From: Streptococcus ictaluri 707-05
GTDB lineage: Bacteria; Bacillota; Bacilli; Lactobacillales; Streptococcaceae
Assembly (NCBI RefSeq): GCF_000188015.2
Contig: NZ_AEUX02000006.1
Span: forward strand, 310,001-374,000
Reading direction: 5' to 3'
Length of the DNA: 64,000 bases
Shown here: positions 18,591 through 28,219 of the stretch, piece by piece
Numbering within the stretch: position 1 is the stretch's first letter
How the letters are laid out: every line of letters starts with the position of its first letter
Made by a program: the position numbers and the translations under genes
The notes under the pieces: model-generated
Seen by the model: the letters and a program-made list of their open reading frames with translations, nothing else
What the model was told of the DNA's origin: nothing
The model's database searches: none

Positions 18591-19719
18591 TTACTCTGTA
18601 ACTGCAGAACTAACGCTTTTAGCCACAATCTCTGCCACACCTTCTTGGAAGGCATCGGGAATAATATGAGTTCTTGAAAGGTCGTCATCAGAAATCAAAC
18701 TAGCAATTCCTTTTGCAGCTGCAATTTGCATATCAATGGTGATGCTTTTAGCACGCGCGTCCAAAGCTCCTCTAAAAATACCTGGAAAAGCTAAAACATT
18801 GTTGATTTGATTTGGAAAATCACTACGACCTGTTCCGACGATATAAGCACCTGCTGCAATTGCTTGATCAGGGAAAATTTCTGGAATTGGATTTGTCATG
18901 GCAAAAATAATTGGCTTATCTGACATTTCTGCTATCCATTCTTCTTTTAGAGCACCAGGAGCAGAAACACCAATAAAGATATCAGCTCCAACCAAGGCTT
19001 CTTTTAAAGTCCCTGAAATGATGACTTTGAAGCTGATCCGCCTCTTTTTCATTAATAATGCCAAACTTATCAACTACTATAACATCTGTTGCCCCTGCAG
19101 CTATTAGTTTACGGGTGATAGAAAGACCTGCTGAACCACCACCATTGACAACAATTTTAACATCTTCTAAAGTTTTGGATACCAATTTTAGACTGTTGAA
19201 GACCGCCGCCAAAACAACAATTGCTGTTCCATGTTGATCATCATGAAAGACAGGAATATCACATTCTTCAATCAATCGTTGTTCGATTTCAAAGCATCTT
19301 GGAGCACTAATATCTTCAAGATTAATACCACCAAAGGTTGGTGCTATGGCCTTAACTATTTGGATAATTTCTTCAGGATCTTTAGTGTCTAAGACAATAG
19401 GCACAGCATCAACACCTGCAAATTGTTTAAACAAGGCTGCTTTTCCTTCCATCACAGGCATAGCCGCTTCAGGACCAATATCACCTAAGCCAAGAACAGC
19501 AGTCCCATCACTAACAACAGCTACTGTATTTTTCTTTGTCGTCAAATCATAAGCTAAAGTCTTATCTTCAGCAATAGCTGATGACACACTAGCAACACCT
19601 GGAGTATAAGCAATACTTAAATCATGTTTATTTAAAATCGTTACTTTAGGATTCACTTCCAACTTTCCACCAAATGCTTTGGCTTGTTCTAATGCTAATT
19701 GACCTAACATATTTTCCAT
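18591..19719 (-). pseudogene. maeE: NAD-dependent malic enzyme, internal deletion with frameshift
   Basis: Malic enzyme decarboxylates L-malate to pyruvate and, with the MaeP permease, lets streptococci grow on malate. The first 226 codons carry LNKHDLSIAYTPGVASVSSA, the FHDDQHGTAIVVLAA block and the nucleotide-binding VNGGGSAGLSITRKL, ending normally at GIINEKEADQLQSHH. The other frame resumes at SGTLKEALVGADIFIGVSAPG and runs to SSAVTE. Relatives have roughly a dozen residues between these points; here almost none remain and the frame shifts near 19017-19027. So a short out-of-frame deletion, not a single-base slip, breaks the gene. Start has an adjacent AAAGAGG site. Confidence 0.88.
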
Positions 19720-19752
19720 TTAAGACCTCTTTTCTAAAATTTAAACTGATTA

Positions 19753-20729
19753 TTAGTGGAAGATAATTCGTAAAATCGCTGTCATGGTAATTACTGTTAT
19801 AGCACCACCAAGACGTGTTGCTACTTGAGCAAATGGCATGAGATTCATCCGATCAGCTGTGCTAAGAATGGCTACATCCCCAGTACCACCCATTCCACTT
19901 TGACAAGCAGAAATGATAGCTGCTTCAACAGGATGCATATTTAAAAAGCGAGACACAAAGAATCCAACACTGACCACTGTAAATACCACACTGATAACAA
20001 CAAGAAAGTATTGCCAACTAAGGGTTGCTACCACATCCTTTAAGGGAATATAAAGCAATCCTAAACCAGCCATTAAAGGAAAGGTAAAGTTTCCTGAAAT
20101 AAATTTATAAAGTTGTTTAGCACCATTTTGGGTTTCTTGAGGTATGACATTGACGTATTTCAAGAAAGCAGCCAAAATAATCATCAAGACTGGCCCTGGG
20201 AAACCAGTTAAATGTTGTAATAGCCCACCAGCGATAAAAAGACAAGAAGCTGTTAAGACACCTCCACCCATCAATTTAACATCCAATTCACCAGACTGAT
20301 CTTTTAGGGCATCAGACATATCTTCTTCATGCCCTATTTTGACTAACTGACCTTTACCAGAATAGTCTGGGTGTTTTTCACCAAAACGACTTAATAATGC
20401 TGTACACAAAATGGCAAAGAAGTTTCCAATAATAGTAGCTGGAATTAATTGAGCCACCAATTGCTCGCTAGCAACTCCTGTAATGGCACTATAACCTAAA
20501 GATAAAGGAAGGATACCTTCACCTATTCCTCCTGCAAGAACAGGTGTCACAATGTAAAAGAAGGTATGTTGCCATTCTAGTCCCAAGAGGAGACCAACTA
20601 AGGTCCCAACTCCCATAGAACACACCATGCCAAGTAACATCGGAATGATCATTCGAAACAAACCTTGAATCAAAATTTTACGGTTCATCCCTAAAATACT
20701 ACCGCAAACCAGACAGGCAATATAAAAAT
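19753..20729 (-). pseudogene. maeP: Malate permease MaeP, C-terminal portion (gene split by IS982-family element)
   Basis: This is the 3' part of a 2-hydroxycarboxylate transporter (CCS/CitS family) for malate uptake. After the IS end the frame continues FYIACLVCGSILGMNRKIL and then the transporter helices. The re-entrant-loop signatures GGIGEGILPLSLGYSAI and CQSGMGGTGDVAILSTADR are present. It precedes maeE in the same direction with a 33-base gap, the usual maeP-maeE order. Without its first ~125 residues it should not fold into a transporter. Confidence 0.88.
20725..20729. repeat. Left copy of a probable 5-bp target duplication
   Basis: AAAAT at 20725-20729 recurs at 21694-21698 directly outside the other IS end. 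Removing the IS and one copy restores an uninterrupted MaeP frame (FLYFYIACLV), which supports these boundaries. Confidence 0.6.
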
Positions 20730-21693
20730 ACCCATGGTGCTAGTTAATTTCAAAATATCTCAAATTGTAAGCTAGTATGATTTGTTCAATCCTCAATTGC
20801 AGCCCTGTCATGCCCCCTAGCCAGTGTTCGTTCCATATCAAAAAGGGAACAAAGTTCTGAAAATCTAGTCTCAATGGTTCGTCTCATAGCCATTAGTTTC
20901 CAATGATTATGCTGTTTAGCCCCTTCCATATTTTGACGCAAGGGAGTCCAGAGGTGATAGCCATTTTGCTTCAACTCATCTTTCAGCTCACGGTTAAGGT
21001 AACCTAAGTCTGCTAAAATGACGGATTGTTCACACCTTTCTAGCAACTCGTAAACTGCCTTAATATCATGAACAGAGGCTGGGCTGACAACATAATTCAG
21101 AATGTAGCCTGATAAGGTCACTAGCATGTGAACCTTAAAACCGTAAAACCACATATGTTTAGAGGCGGTGTAACCAATATTAGCTATCCCATTGAAAAGT
21201 CTGAACCTGTGGTTACGAATAGATTGACAAAGTGGCAAAGGAAAGCTGTCTATAATAACAATGGTATTGGGAGAAATTTGAGTGTTCATTGCCTGACGAA
21301 TCACTTGAACCAGCCAAATCAACTGTCTTGCACGCCTATAAAAGCGACTTCTTTCTAGTAATGTACCGCAGGGAAATAGCTGACAAATCCTATAAAAGTG
21401 ACGTTGTGATTTAATACCTAGTTCAGCTTGTAATAGCAGTAAAACTAGAAGAGATTGGTCTGAAACTTTGGACAGACAGACGTTACGACGGTGTTTGAAG
21501 TCTTCCGGACAATAATCCTGATAAAACTGAGAACAAATTTTTGATAATTGACGCATATTCCATTGTAAGTGATGGGATTTAGCTGTATACTGTAAGTGGC
21601 TCATTTGGACTAACCTCCTGTTTGTGTAGGCACTTACAGTATAGTCCTTTTGGGCTTTTTATTGTATTTTGAGATTAACTAGCACCACGGGTT
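20730..21693 (-). mobile_element. IS982-family insertion sequence in maeP
   Basis: About 964 bp with terminal inverted repeats: ACCCATGGTGCTAGTTAAT at the left end and ACCCGTGGTGCTAGTTAAT read inward from the right end, continuing with further matches (TTCAAAATA versus CTCAAAATA). ACCC ends are typical of IS982 elements. It holds a single transposase gene on the minus strand and splits maeP, oriented the same way as the host gene. Confidence 0.82.
20786..21604 (-). pseudogene. IS982-family transposase, C-terminal frameshift
   Basis: 272 aa as written. DDE residues are visible in VIIDSFPLPLCQS, VILADLGYLN and RRTIETRFSEL, and GFKVHMLVTLSGYIL is the conserved stretch after the first aspartate. 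The frame ends early at HDRAAIED. In the next frame the expected tail GLQLRIEQIILAYNLRYFE continues to a stop inside the terminal repeat. One surplus base in the C-run at 20813-20817 (G-run on the coding strand) explains this. The full protein would be about 286 aa. The active-site residues are intact, so loss of activity is likely but not certain. Confidence 0.8.
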
Positions 21694-22062
21694 AAAATAT
21701 AAGAAATTAGCTTCCTTCATCAAAACATGGGTCGCCTCTAAGACATTGGGATTTAGGAGATTAAAAAAAACCAAGATAGAGGGAACCAATAAAGATAAAA
21801 TGGCTGGACCACCAAAATGCTTGATCCCTGGCAGATTAGCACCGATAGTTCCTAAAAGCCAGCCCATCGTAAGAATAATGGCAAATCCACCTAACATATT
21901 AACCGGCAGTTGCTGCAAATAAGCCGTAATAATAATAAGTAGCGCCAACACAGTATAAACAGGCAAAGGGACGGATCCTATCCTTGCAGACCGCCACTGC
22001 CTCTTACTATTAGTTAAAGGGAAATCTGATCTCCCTTTTTTTCCCATTGTTTCCATGAACAA
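21694..22062 (-). pseudogene. maeP: Malate permease MaeP, N-terminal portion
   Basis: First ~123 codons of the split permease: a polar N-terminus, then membrane segments (VPLPVYTVLALLIIITAYL, MLGGFAIILTMGWLLGTI, ILSLLVPSILVFFNLL), ending at EANFLYF where the IS begins; three IS-encoded residues and a stop follow. The start lies about 155 bases from maeK on the other strand, so the shared intergenic region should hold the MaeR-controlled promoters. Confidence 0.85.
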
Positions 22063-22099
22063 CCTCCTTTTTTAATTACCTTCAGTATAAAGGAGCTGC

Positions 22100-22176
22100 C
22101 TAAGAAAGAATACATTCTTTAATTTCTTTAAGTACTTTAACTAATTTAACTTTTTTAATTAATTTAAGCTAGCTTG
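22100..22176. promoter_or_regulatory. Divergent maeP/maeK control region with phased TTTAA repeats
   Basis: This AT-rich stretch contains a perfect 7-bp dyad AAAGAAT/ATTCTTT (22105-22120) followed by repeated TTTAA words at roughly 8-11 base spacing between 22119 and 22167. CitB-family regulators such as MaeR bind direct repeats of TTATT(A/T)AA type, so these are plausible operators. The match is by eye and the exact sites are uncertain. Confidence 0.45.
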
Positions 22177-22217
22177 TCTTTTCTTAACTGAAGAGCCTTT
22201 CCATAATTCTAGTAACC

Positions 22218-23687
22218 ATGATTATTCTGACAACTTCCATCTTTTACGTCATCATGTTGCACGAAACCCATCAGTCCATCAAGCAACAAGAAAGTCATTT
22301 GTTAACAGCCACAGGTAAAATGCTAGCTCAAAATGAGGAAATCAAAGCATTACTCAGGAAAAATCACCCAAAGACTGAAATCACAAAATATAGTAACCAA
22401 ATTGCAGCTATTTATCACTTGGACTATGTGGTAGTGATGAATATGTCAGGTATTCGATTGACACATCCTATGCCTGAAAAAATTGGCAAACCTTTTGAAG
22501 GTGGCGATGAAAAAGATGTCCTTCAGGGTAAGGAAGTGCTATCAACGGCAAAAGGGAGTTTGGGCAAGTCCCTTCGTTACCTGGTTCCTGTTTTTGATGG
22601 CAAAAAACAAATTGGTGCCTTGGCAGTAGGGATTAAGCTCACAACACTCAATGAAGTGGCACTTACCTCAAAGCGAAACTACACACTTTCTCTCTTATTT
22701 TGTCTTTTAATTAGTCTGCTAGGAACTAGCCTTTTGTCCATCCGCTTAAAACGACAACTCCATAATCTTGAACCTAGTGAAATCTATCAGCTATTAGAAG
22801 AAAGAAATGCCATGCTTGATCAAATGGAAGCAGCCGTTTTTGTCATTAATAAAACGGGAAAACTTCAATTATGTAATCAGGCCGCAAAAGAACTTATTGA
22901 AAAAAATGTCCAAAAAGTCGATCGCTTTGGGCAAGCCTTTCATCAGCTTTTCCCCCAGTTTGCGCAATTGGATTTTCAAAGAGAGCACGAACAGCTCTTT
23001 CGCTATCAAGAAGAAGATTACCTTTTATCTGTCTCTCCTATTACTGTAAAAAATGACCATAGAGGCTATATTATTTTTATGCGAGAAGCTGCTAAGGCCA
23101 TTGATACTCTAGATCAATTAGCTTATACAACTGCTTATGCTTCTGCACTCCAAGCTCAAACCCATAAATTTATGAATCAATTGCATGTGATTTATGGCTT
23201 GGTTGACATTGCTTATTATGATCAATTAAAGATTTACCTTAATAGTCTTTTAGAAGCTGAAAACGAAACGATTACAAGTCTTTCTGTCTTAGTAAAAGAA
23301 CCCTTGCTAGCTAGTTTTTTAATTGGTGAACAAGAAAAATGCCAAGAACTTAATATGACCCTTAAGATTGATATTAATAGTGAAATTCCCCACTCAATCA
23401 CCAAAAATCAGCTAAACAATTGCTTGATGCTTTATCGTTTCATTCACAGCACCATTTTAAACAATATAAAACCAATCGCTTTCACAATACAGCTGAAACA
23501 CGACAATCACTTTTTAACAAGTCACTACCAGCTAAATTTACCGTCTCCTCACCCAAATCACTTTCAAGAAGCCTTTGAACACCCCTATTTTAAGCAATTA
23601 TTGAAAGATACAAAGGCAGACTTCCATCATATGATAAGTGATTCTAAACTTGAATTGATTTTAAGAACACCTTACATAGGAGATTAA
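22218..23687 (+). CDS. maeK: Malate sensor histidine kinase MaeK (N-terminus uncertain)
   Basis: 489 aa from the first usable ATG. Layout: a first membrane helix (MIILTTSIFYVIML), an extracellular PASC-type sensor domain (about 20-150) like those of CitA/DcuS, a second helix (LSLLFCLLISLLGTSLL), a cytoplasmic PAS (about 195-285), and a CitA-type dimerisation region (ALQAQTHKFMNQLHVIYG, with the phospho-acceptor His in QTHKF). The ATPase region is short and its N-box (NQLNNCL) is weak. The frame is open upstream only to a TAA at 22185-22187, with no ATG and no good ribosome site, so the true start may be damaged or non-canonical. The gene ends two bases before maeR. Confidence 0.78.
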   Translation: MIILTTSIFYVIMLHETHQSIKQQESHLLTATGKMLAQNEEIKALLRKNHPKTEITKYSNQIAAIYHLDYVVVMNMSGIRLTHPMPEKIGKPFEGGDEKDVLQGKEVLSTAKGSLGKSLRYLVPVFDGKKQIGALAVGIKLTTLNEVALTSKRNYTLSLLFCLLISLLGTSLLSIRLKRQLHNLEPSEIYQLLEERNAMLDQMEAAVFVINKTGKLQLCNQAAKELIEKNVQKVDRFGQAFHQLFPQFAQLDFQREHEQLFRYQEEDYLLSVSPITVKNDHRGYIIFMREAAKAIDTLDQLAYTTAYASALQAQTHKFMNQLHVIYGLVDIAYYDQLKIYLNSLLEAENETITSLSVLVKEPLLASFLIGEQEKCQELNMTLKIDINSEIPHSITKNQLNNCLMLYRFIHSTILNNIKPIAFTIQLKHDNHFLTSHYQLNLPSPHPNHFQEAFEHPYFKQLLKDTKADFHHMISDSKLELILRTPYIGD

Positions 23688-23688
23688 C

Positions 23689-24366
23689 ATGAATGTATTA
23701 ATTATCGAAGATGATCCCATGGTGGATTTTATACACCGTAACTATCTTGAAAAATTAGCCCTTTTTGATAGCATTATTTCTAGTGAGAGTTTAAAGGAAG
23801 CTTGGTCAGCTCTTTCAGATTTTACAATCGATTTGATTCTATTAGATATTCATATTAAAGACGGTAATGGCATTGCATTTTTGGAAGATTTGAGAACAAG
23901 ACATCAACCTTCTGAAGTCATTATTATTTCAGCGGCTAATGATGGCCATATCATTCGAGATGGCTTTCACTTAGGTATTATTGATTATTTGATTAAACCT
24001 TTTACCTTCGAGCGTTTTGAAGAAAGTATTCAACAGTTTTTAGCCCACCGTTCTCAATTAGCCCATAAAGAACTACAGCAAGTTCAGATTGATCAACTTA
24101 AGAGCATTGGACAAGCCAAGCAAGAACATCAATCACAGCTGCTAGAAAAAGGCTTATCTGAAGATACCTTAGCCTTAATTCTAGCTACCATATCTGCTTT
24201 TAAGCATGCTTTTACGATTCAAGATTTGTGTCAAGCAACACATCTATCGCATGTTTCTGTCAGAAAGTACATTGCTTATTTAGAAGAGAAAAAACAGCTA
24301 GATAGTCAGCAGATTTATACTAAGGTTGGCCGACCATATCGGGTTTATTATAAAAAAGAAAACTAA
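23689..24366 (+). CDS. maeR: Malate response regulator MaeR (CitB family)
   Basis: 225 aa. Receiver domain with acidic pocket EDD near residues 7-9, phospho-acceptor D in LILLDIHI near 54, and conserved K in DYLIKPF near 104. The C-terminal helix-turn-helix (FTIQDLCQATHLSHVSVRKYIAYLEEKK split around residues 181-205) is of the CitB/DctR type. Its AGGAG ribosome site lies in the last codons of maeK. It should activate maePE and related genes in response to malate, but both structural genes are broken here. Confidence 0.88.
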   Translation: MNVLIIEDDPMVDFIHRNYLEKLALFDSIISSESLKEAWSALSDFTIDLILLDIHIKDGNGIAFLEDLRTRHQPSEVIIISAANDGHIIRDGFHLGIIDYLIKPFTFERFEESIQQFLAHRSQLAHKELQQVQIDQLKSIGQAKQEHQSQLLEKGLSEDTLALILATISAFKHAFTIQDLCQATHLSHVSVRKYIAYLEEKKQLDSQQIYTKVGRPYRVYYKKEN

Positions 24367-24398
24367 AAAGGTAGGAGCTCTAAGCTCACTACCTTTTT
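24365..24398. terminator. Bidirectional terminator between maeR and potD
   Basis: AAAAAGGTAG (24365-24374) and CTACCTTTTT (24389-24398) form a perfect 10-bp stem with a further GAGC/GCTC pairing inside. It lies between convergent genes and has T runs in both directions. Confidence 0.85.
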
Positions 24399-24400
24399 CA

Positions 24401-25474
24401 TTATTTACGATACATTTTGAATTGCAAATACAGATCATTATAAATGCCTAACCAGCGAGAACCTAGATTATCATAAACCTCAAGTTTTTGAATCGTTTTA
24501 TCATCAGGATAAAAAGCGCGATCTTGTTTGATTTCATCAGGCAACAAGGCCTTGGCTTTTTGATTTGGTGTCGCATAGCCAATATATTCAGCATTTTGCG
24601 CAGCATTTTCAGCTTTATTAATAAAGTTGATAAAAGCATAAGCCTCTTTTTCATGCTTCATTGTTTTTGGTAAAACCAAATTATCAAACCAAAGATTGGA
24701 TCCTTCTGATGGGACAACATAATGCAAATGCTCATTACTATCAATCATCTCACTTGCTTCACCAGAGAAGGTAATACCAATAGCTGCATCCTCTTGAATC
24801 ATATAACCTTTCATCTCATCAGCTACAATGGCTTTAACATTTGGCGTCAATGCTTGCAATTTTTTCTCTGCAGCCTGTAAATGGTCTAGATTCTTAGAGT
24901 TAACACTGTGACCTAAAGTGGTTAAACCAACTCCTAGCATTTCACGCGCCCCATCAATTAACATGATTTGGTTTTTATACTCTGGACGCCACAAATCTTC
25001 CCAATGTAAGGGAGCTTTGTCTACTAATTTATCATTATAAACAATCCCCACTGTCCCCCAGAAATAAGGGATGGAATAATCATTTTTGGGATCAAAACTT
25101 TTTCCTAAAAATTCTTTTCCAATTTGATCCATGCCAACTAATTTTGACTTGTCTAATTTGACTAGAAGATTTTCCTTAATCATCTTATCAATAGTGTAAT
25201 CACTAGGAACAGCAATATCGTAAGTTGTGCCTCCCTGTTTGATTTTAGTGTACATGGCTTCATTGGAATCAAAAGTCTCATATTGAACTTCGATGCCAGT
25301 TTCTTTAGTGAATTTTTTTAATAGGGCAGGATCAATATAATCTCCCCAGTTATAAATAACTAACTTTTCAGACTGACTTGCAGAGCCCGATTGTTTTTGT
25401 AAAACAAAGGAAAGGCTTGTTAAAACAAGGACAATACCAATGACACCTGCTAAAAAGGAATATAACTTACGCAT
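24401..25474 (-). CDS. potD: Spermidine/putrescine-binding lipoprotein-like protein PotD
   Basis: 357 aa from the ATG at 25474, chosen for its GGAGG site; an upstream in-frame start would add 13 polar residues. The N-terminus is a secretion signal (RKLYSFLAGVIGIVLVLTSL). The mature part is a PotD/F-type polyamine-binding protein: LVIYNWGDYIDPALL, YDIAVPSDYTIDKM, SIPYFWGTVGIVYN, AYAFINFINKAENAA and the C-terminal LGSRWLGIYNDLYLQFK. No lipobox cysteine is visible near the signal end, so it may stay membrane-anchored through its N-terminal helix. It overlaps the end of potC and is last in potABCD. Confidence 0.9.
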   Translation of the reverse strand: MRKLYSFLAGVIGIVLVLTSLSFVLQKQSGSASQSEKLVIYNWGDYIDPALLKKFTKETGIEVQYETFDSNEAMYTKIKQGGTTYDIAVPSDYTIDKMIKENLLVKLDKSKLVGMDQIGKEFLGKSFDPKNDYSIPYFWGTVGIVYNDKLVDKAPLHWEDLWRPEYKNQIMLIDGAREMLGVGLTTLGHSVNSKNLDHLQAAEKKLQALTPNVKAIVADEMKGYMIQEDAAIGITFSGEASEMIDSNEHLHYVVPSEGSNLWFDNLVLPKTMKHEKEAYAFINFINKAENAAQNAEYIGYATPNQKAKALLPDEIKQDRAFYPDDKTIQKLEVYDNLGSRWLGIYNDLYLQFKMYRK

Positions 25475-26243
25475 GTTTTTCCTCCTTATCCTGTGATATA
25501 TAATAGTAGCCAATCACTAAGCCGATTGAGAATAGGAAAACTATGGTCGAAAGGGCATTAATTTCCAAGGAAATCCCCTGACGAGCACGCGAATAAATCT
25601 CAACTGAAAGAGTGGTAAAGCCATTCCCTGTTAAGAAAAAGGTAACTGCAAAATCATCCAAAGAATAGGTGAATGCCATAAAATAGCCAGCAATAATTCC
25701 TGGTATCAAATAGGGCAGCATCACTTCTTTCAACATTTGAATATGGTTAGCCCCTAAATCATAAGCTGCATTAACCATATCTTGATTCATTTCCTTTAAA
25801 CTTGGAAGAACCATCAATACCACAATAGGAATGGAAAAAGCAATATGGCTCAACAAGACTGAAAACATACCTAGTTGAAATTTCAATGACGTGAACAAAA
25901 TCAAGAATGAGGCACCAATCATCACATCAGGTGATACCATTAAGACATTATTGGTCGACAAAATAGCGTTTTGGTATTTTTCTCTCGATTGATGAATAAA
26001 AATAGCTCCAAAAGTTCCAATAACTGTTGCTATTAAAGCACTACTAAAAGCAAGGATAAATGTCTCTAATAAGATAGCCATCAAACGACTATCTTCAAAC
26101 ATGCTCTTATAATGAGCTAAAGTCAAGCCGGTAAAGCCATTCATATCACCACCTTTGTTAAAGGAATAAACAATGAGATAGAAAATCGGCACATAGAGCA
26201 AAATAAAGACCGCTGCTAAGTAAAGGTTGGCAAATTTTTTCAT
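25467..26243 (-). CDS. potC: Spermidine/putrescine ABC transporter permease PotC
   Basis: 258 aa inner-membrane permease with about six helices. The EAA loop that contacts the ATPase is NAAYDLGANHIQMLKEVMLP. It starts within the stop of potB (four-base overlap) and overlaps potD by eight bases. It pairs with PotB as a heterodimeric channel. Nothing unusual is seen. Confidence 0.9.
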   Translation of the reverse strand: MKKFANLYLAAVFILLYVPIFYLIVYSFNKGGDMNGFTGLTLAHYKSMFEDSRLMAILLETFILAFSSALIATVIGTFGAIFIHQSREKYQNAILSTNNVLMVSPDVMIGASFLILFTSLKFQLGMFSVLLSHIAFSIPIVVLMVLPSLKEMNQDMVNAAYDLGANHIQMLKEVMLPYLIPGIIAGYFMAFTYSLDDFAVTFFLTGNGFTTLSVEIYSRARQGISLEINALSTIVFLFSIGLVIGYYYISQDKEEKHA

Positions 26244-27034
26244 TTACTTCTCTCCTTTGTTAGCCACATAATCGCAACCATGGTAAGAATTAAGACAACA
26301 CCAATGGTTGATCCCATTCCCCAGTTTTGAGTGGTTAAAAAGTGTTGTTCAATGGCTGTACCAAGTGTGATCACTCGATTTCCTCCAATAAGTCGTGTCA
26401 ACATGAATAAACTCAAACTTGGAATAAAGACAGCTTGAACACCAGCTCTAACACCATTTAAGGATAAGGGAAAAATCACCTTAGAAAAAGCTTGAAATTC
26501 ATTAGCTCCTAGATCTCTACTTGCATTGATAACATTGCCATCAATATCATCCAGAGCATTAAAAATAGGTAAAATCATAAAAGGCAGCTCAATATAAGAA
26601 GCCACAAAAATAAAGGAAAAATCGGTAAAAAGAATTTGTTGTGGTCCTAAGCCCATAAAGGTCAAGAAACTATTAATCCCACCATGCTGACCAAAAATCC
26701 CCATAAAAGCGTAAGCTTTTAACAAGAGATTAACCCACGTTGGTAAAATAATTAACATCAACCAAAGCTGCTTATGCTTCAAACGCGTTAAAATCAGTGC
26801 CGTAGGGTATGAAATAAGTAAGGTCACCAGGGTAACAATCCCCGCATACAAAATCGAATTAAAGCTCATTCGCAAATAAGTCCATGAACTAAAAAAAGTC
26901 TCATAATTGGCTAGTGTAAAATGCCCTTCAATATCAAAAAAGGATTTGTAAAACAAAAGAGCAACGGGTGCGATGACAAAAAAGACAATCCATAAAAAGT
27001 AAGGGATAGAAAAGAGACTAGAGGTTTTCTTCAT
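26240..27034 (-). CDS. potB: Spermidine/putrescine ABC transporter permease PotB
   Basis: 264 aa from the ATG at 27034, preferred because an AGGAG lies just upstream; an ATG seven codons earlier is inside potA and lacks a ribosome site. About six membrane helices are seen, with the EAA loop [20 protein letters not shown]. It overlaps potA by 17 bases and potC by four. It forms the membrane channel with PotC. Confidence 0.9.
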   Translation of the reverse strand: MKKTSSLFSIPYFLWIVFFVIAPVALLFYKSFFDIEGHFTLANYETFFSSWTYLRMSFNSILYAGIVTLVTLLISYPTALILTRLKHKQLWLMLIILPTWVNLLLKAYAFMGIFGQHGGINSFLTFMGLGPQQILFTDFSFIFVASYIELPFMILPIFNALDDIDGNVINASRDLGANEFQAFSKVIFPLSLNGVRAGVQAVFIPSLSLFMLTRLIGGNRVITLGTAIEQHFLTTQNWGMGSTIGVVLILTMVAIMWLTKERSK

Positions 27035-28172
27035 TACGCTCCTCCTCAATGGCATTGATCAAACCATCTTCTGGATTATCAATTTCCACATACTCTTCAA
27101 TACGTGCGTCAAATTCTTCCTCAGTTTCGTTGAGACGCATGATATGAATGTCTTCTGGTGTGAAGTCTAAGCCAATAACCTCACCTTCGATAGCCTTACG
27201 AGTAGAGTGAATCATCCATTCGTTACCTAGCTCATCATAGGCAATAATCTCATAGTGAACACCTCTGAAAAGTTGCGTATCTACCTTAACTTGCAACTTA
27301 CCTTCTTCAGGTAGAGTAATTTGCAAATCTTCAGGGCGAATGACAATTTCAACAGGTTCATTAGGACGCATCCCACCATCTACGGATTCAAAGGTCTTGC
27401 CATTGAAAGAAACAAGGTAGTCTTCAATCATGGTTCCGTTAAGGATATTAGACTCACCAATAAAGTTGGCTACAAAATGGTTAATAGGTTCGTCGTAAAT
27501 ATCTACTGGCGTTCCTGACTGCACAATTTCACCTTCATTCATAACAAAAATCCAGTCACTCATAGCAAGTGCTTCTTCTTGATCATGGGTGACAAAGACA
27601 AAAGTAATCCCTAAACGTTGTTGCAATTCACGCAGCTCATATTGCATTTCCGTTCTCAACTTCAAGTCTAAAGCCGATAAAGGTTCATCTAACAAGACAA
27701 CTCTCGGTTGATTGATGATAGCACGGGCAATAGCAACGCGCTGACGCTGTCCACCTGATAATTTTTGAATAGAACGTTTTTCATAACCTTCTAACTGCAC
27801 CATTTTCAAGGCTTCTTTAACACGCTCAGCAATGGTCTTTTTATCAACTTTTTTTAATTTTAAAGAGAAGGCTACATTCTCAAAAACAGTCATATGCGGG
27901 AAAAGGGCGTAATTTTGGAATACGGTATGAATATCACGCTTGTTGATTGGCAAGTCATTAATACGTTCACCATCCAAATAAATATCACCACTACTAGCAT
28001 CTAATAAACCAGCCATAATATTTAAAATGGTTGATTTTCCAGAACCTGAAGCCCCTAATAATGTATAAAATTTACCTTCTTCAAGTTCAAAATTGATATT
28101 TTTTAAAACTTGTGTGTCGCTATCTTCAAATGTCTTTGAAACATTGTTAAATGTGATAATTGGCTTAGTCAA
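27018..28172 (-). CDS. potA: Spermidine/putrescine ABC transporter ATPase PotA
   Basis: 384 aa. Walker [10 protein letters not shown] near residue 39, signature LSGGQRQR, Walker B VVLLDEP and the H-loop [10 protein letters not shown], followed by a C-terminal TOBE-type regulatory domain (about 240-355: [25 protein letters not shown]). The acidic tail rich in Glu is usual in streptococcal PotA. It starts about 50 bases downstream of murB, so murB and potABCD are likely co-transcribed, an arrangement conserved among streptococci. Confidence 0.92.
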   Translation of the reverse strand: MTKPIITFNNVSKTFEDSDTQVLKNINFELEEGKFYTLLGASGSGKSTILNIMAGLLDASSGDIYLDGERINDLPINKRDIHTVFQNYALFPHMTVFENVAFSLKLKKVDKKTIAERVKEALKMVQLEGYEKRSIQKLSGGQRQRVAIARAIINQPRVVLLDEPLSALDLKLRTEMQYELRELQQRLGITFVFVTHDQEEALAMSDWIFVMNEGEIVQSGTPVDIYDEPINHFVANFIGESNILNGTMIEDYLVSFNGKTFESVDGGMRPNEPVEIVIRPEDLQITLPEEGKLQVKVDTQLFRGVHYEIIAYDELGNEWMIHSTRKAIEGEVIGLDFTPEDIHIMRLNETEEEFDARIEEYVEIDNPEDGLINAIEEERNEENL

Positions 28173-28219
28173 TTGTCATAAATCCTCCACGGTATTTTCT
28201 TTTTTTGATAACAGATTAA

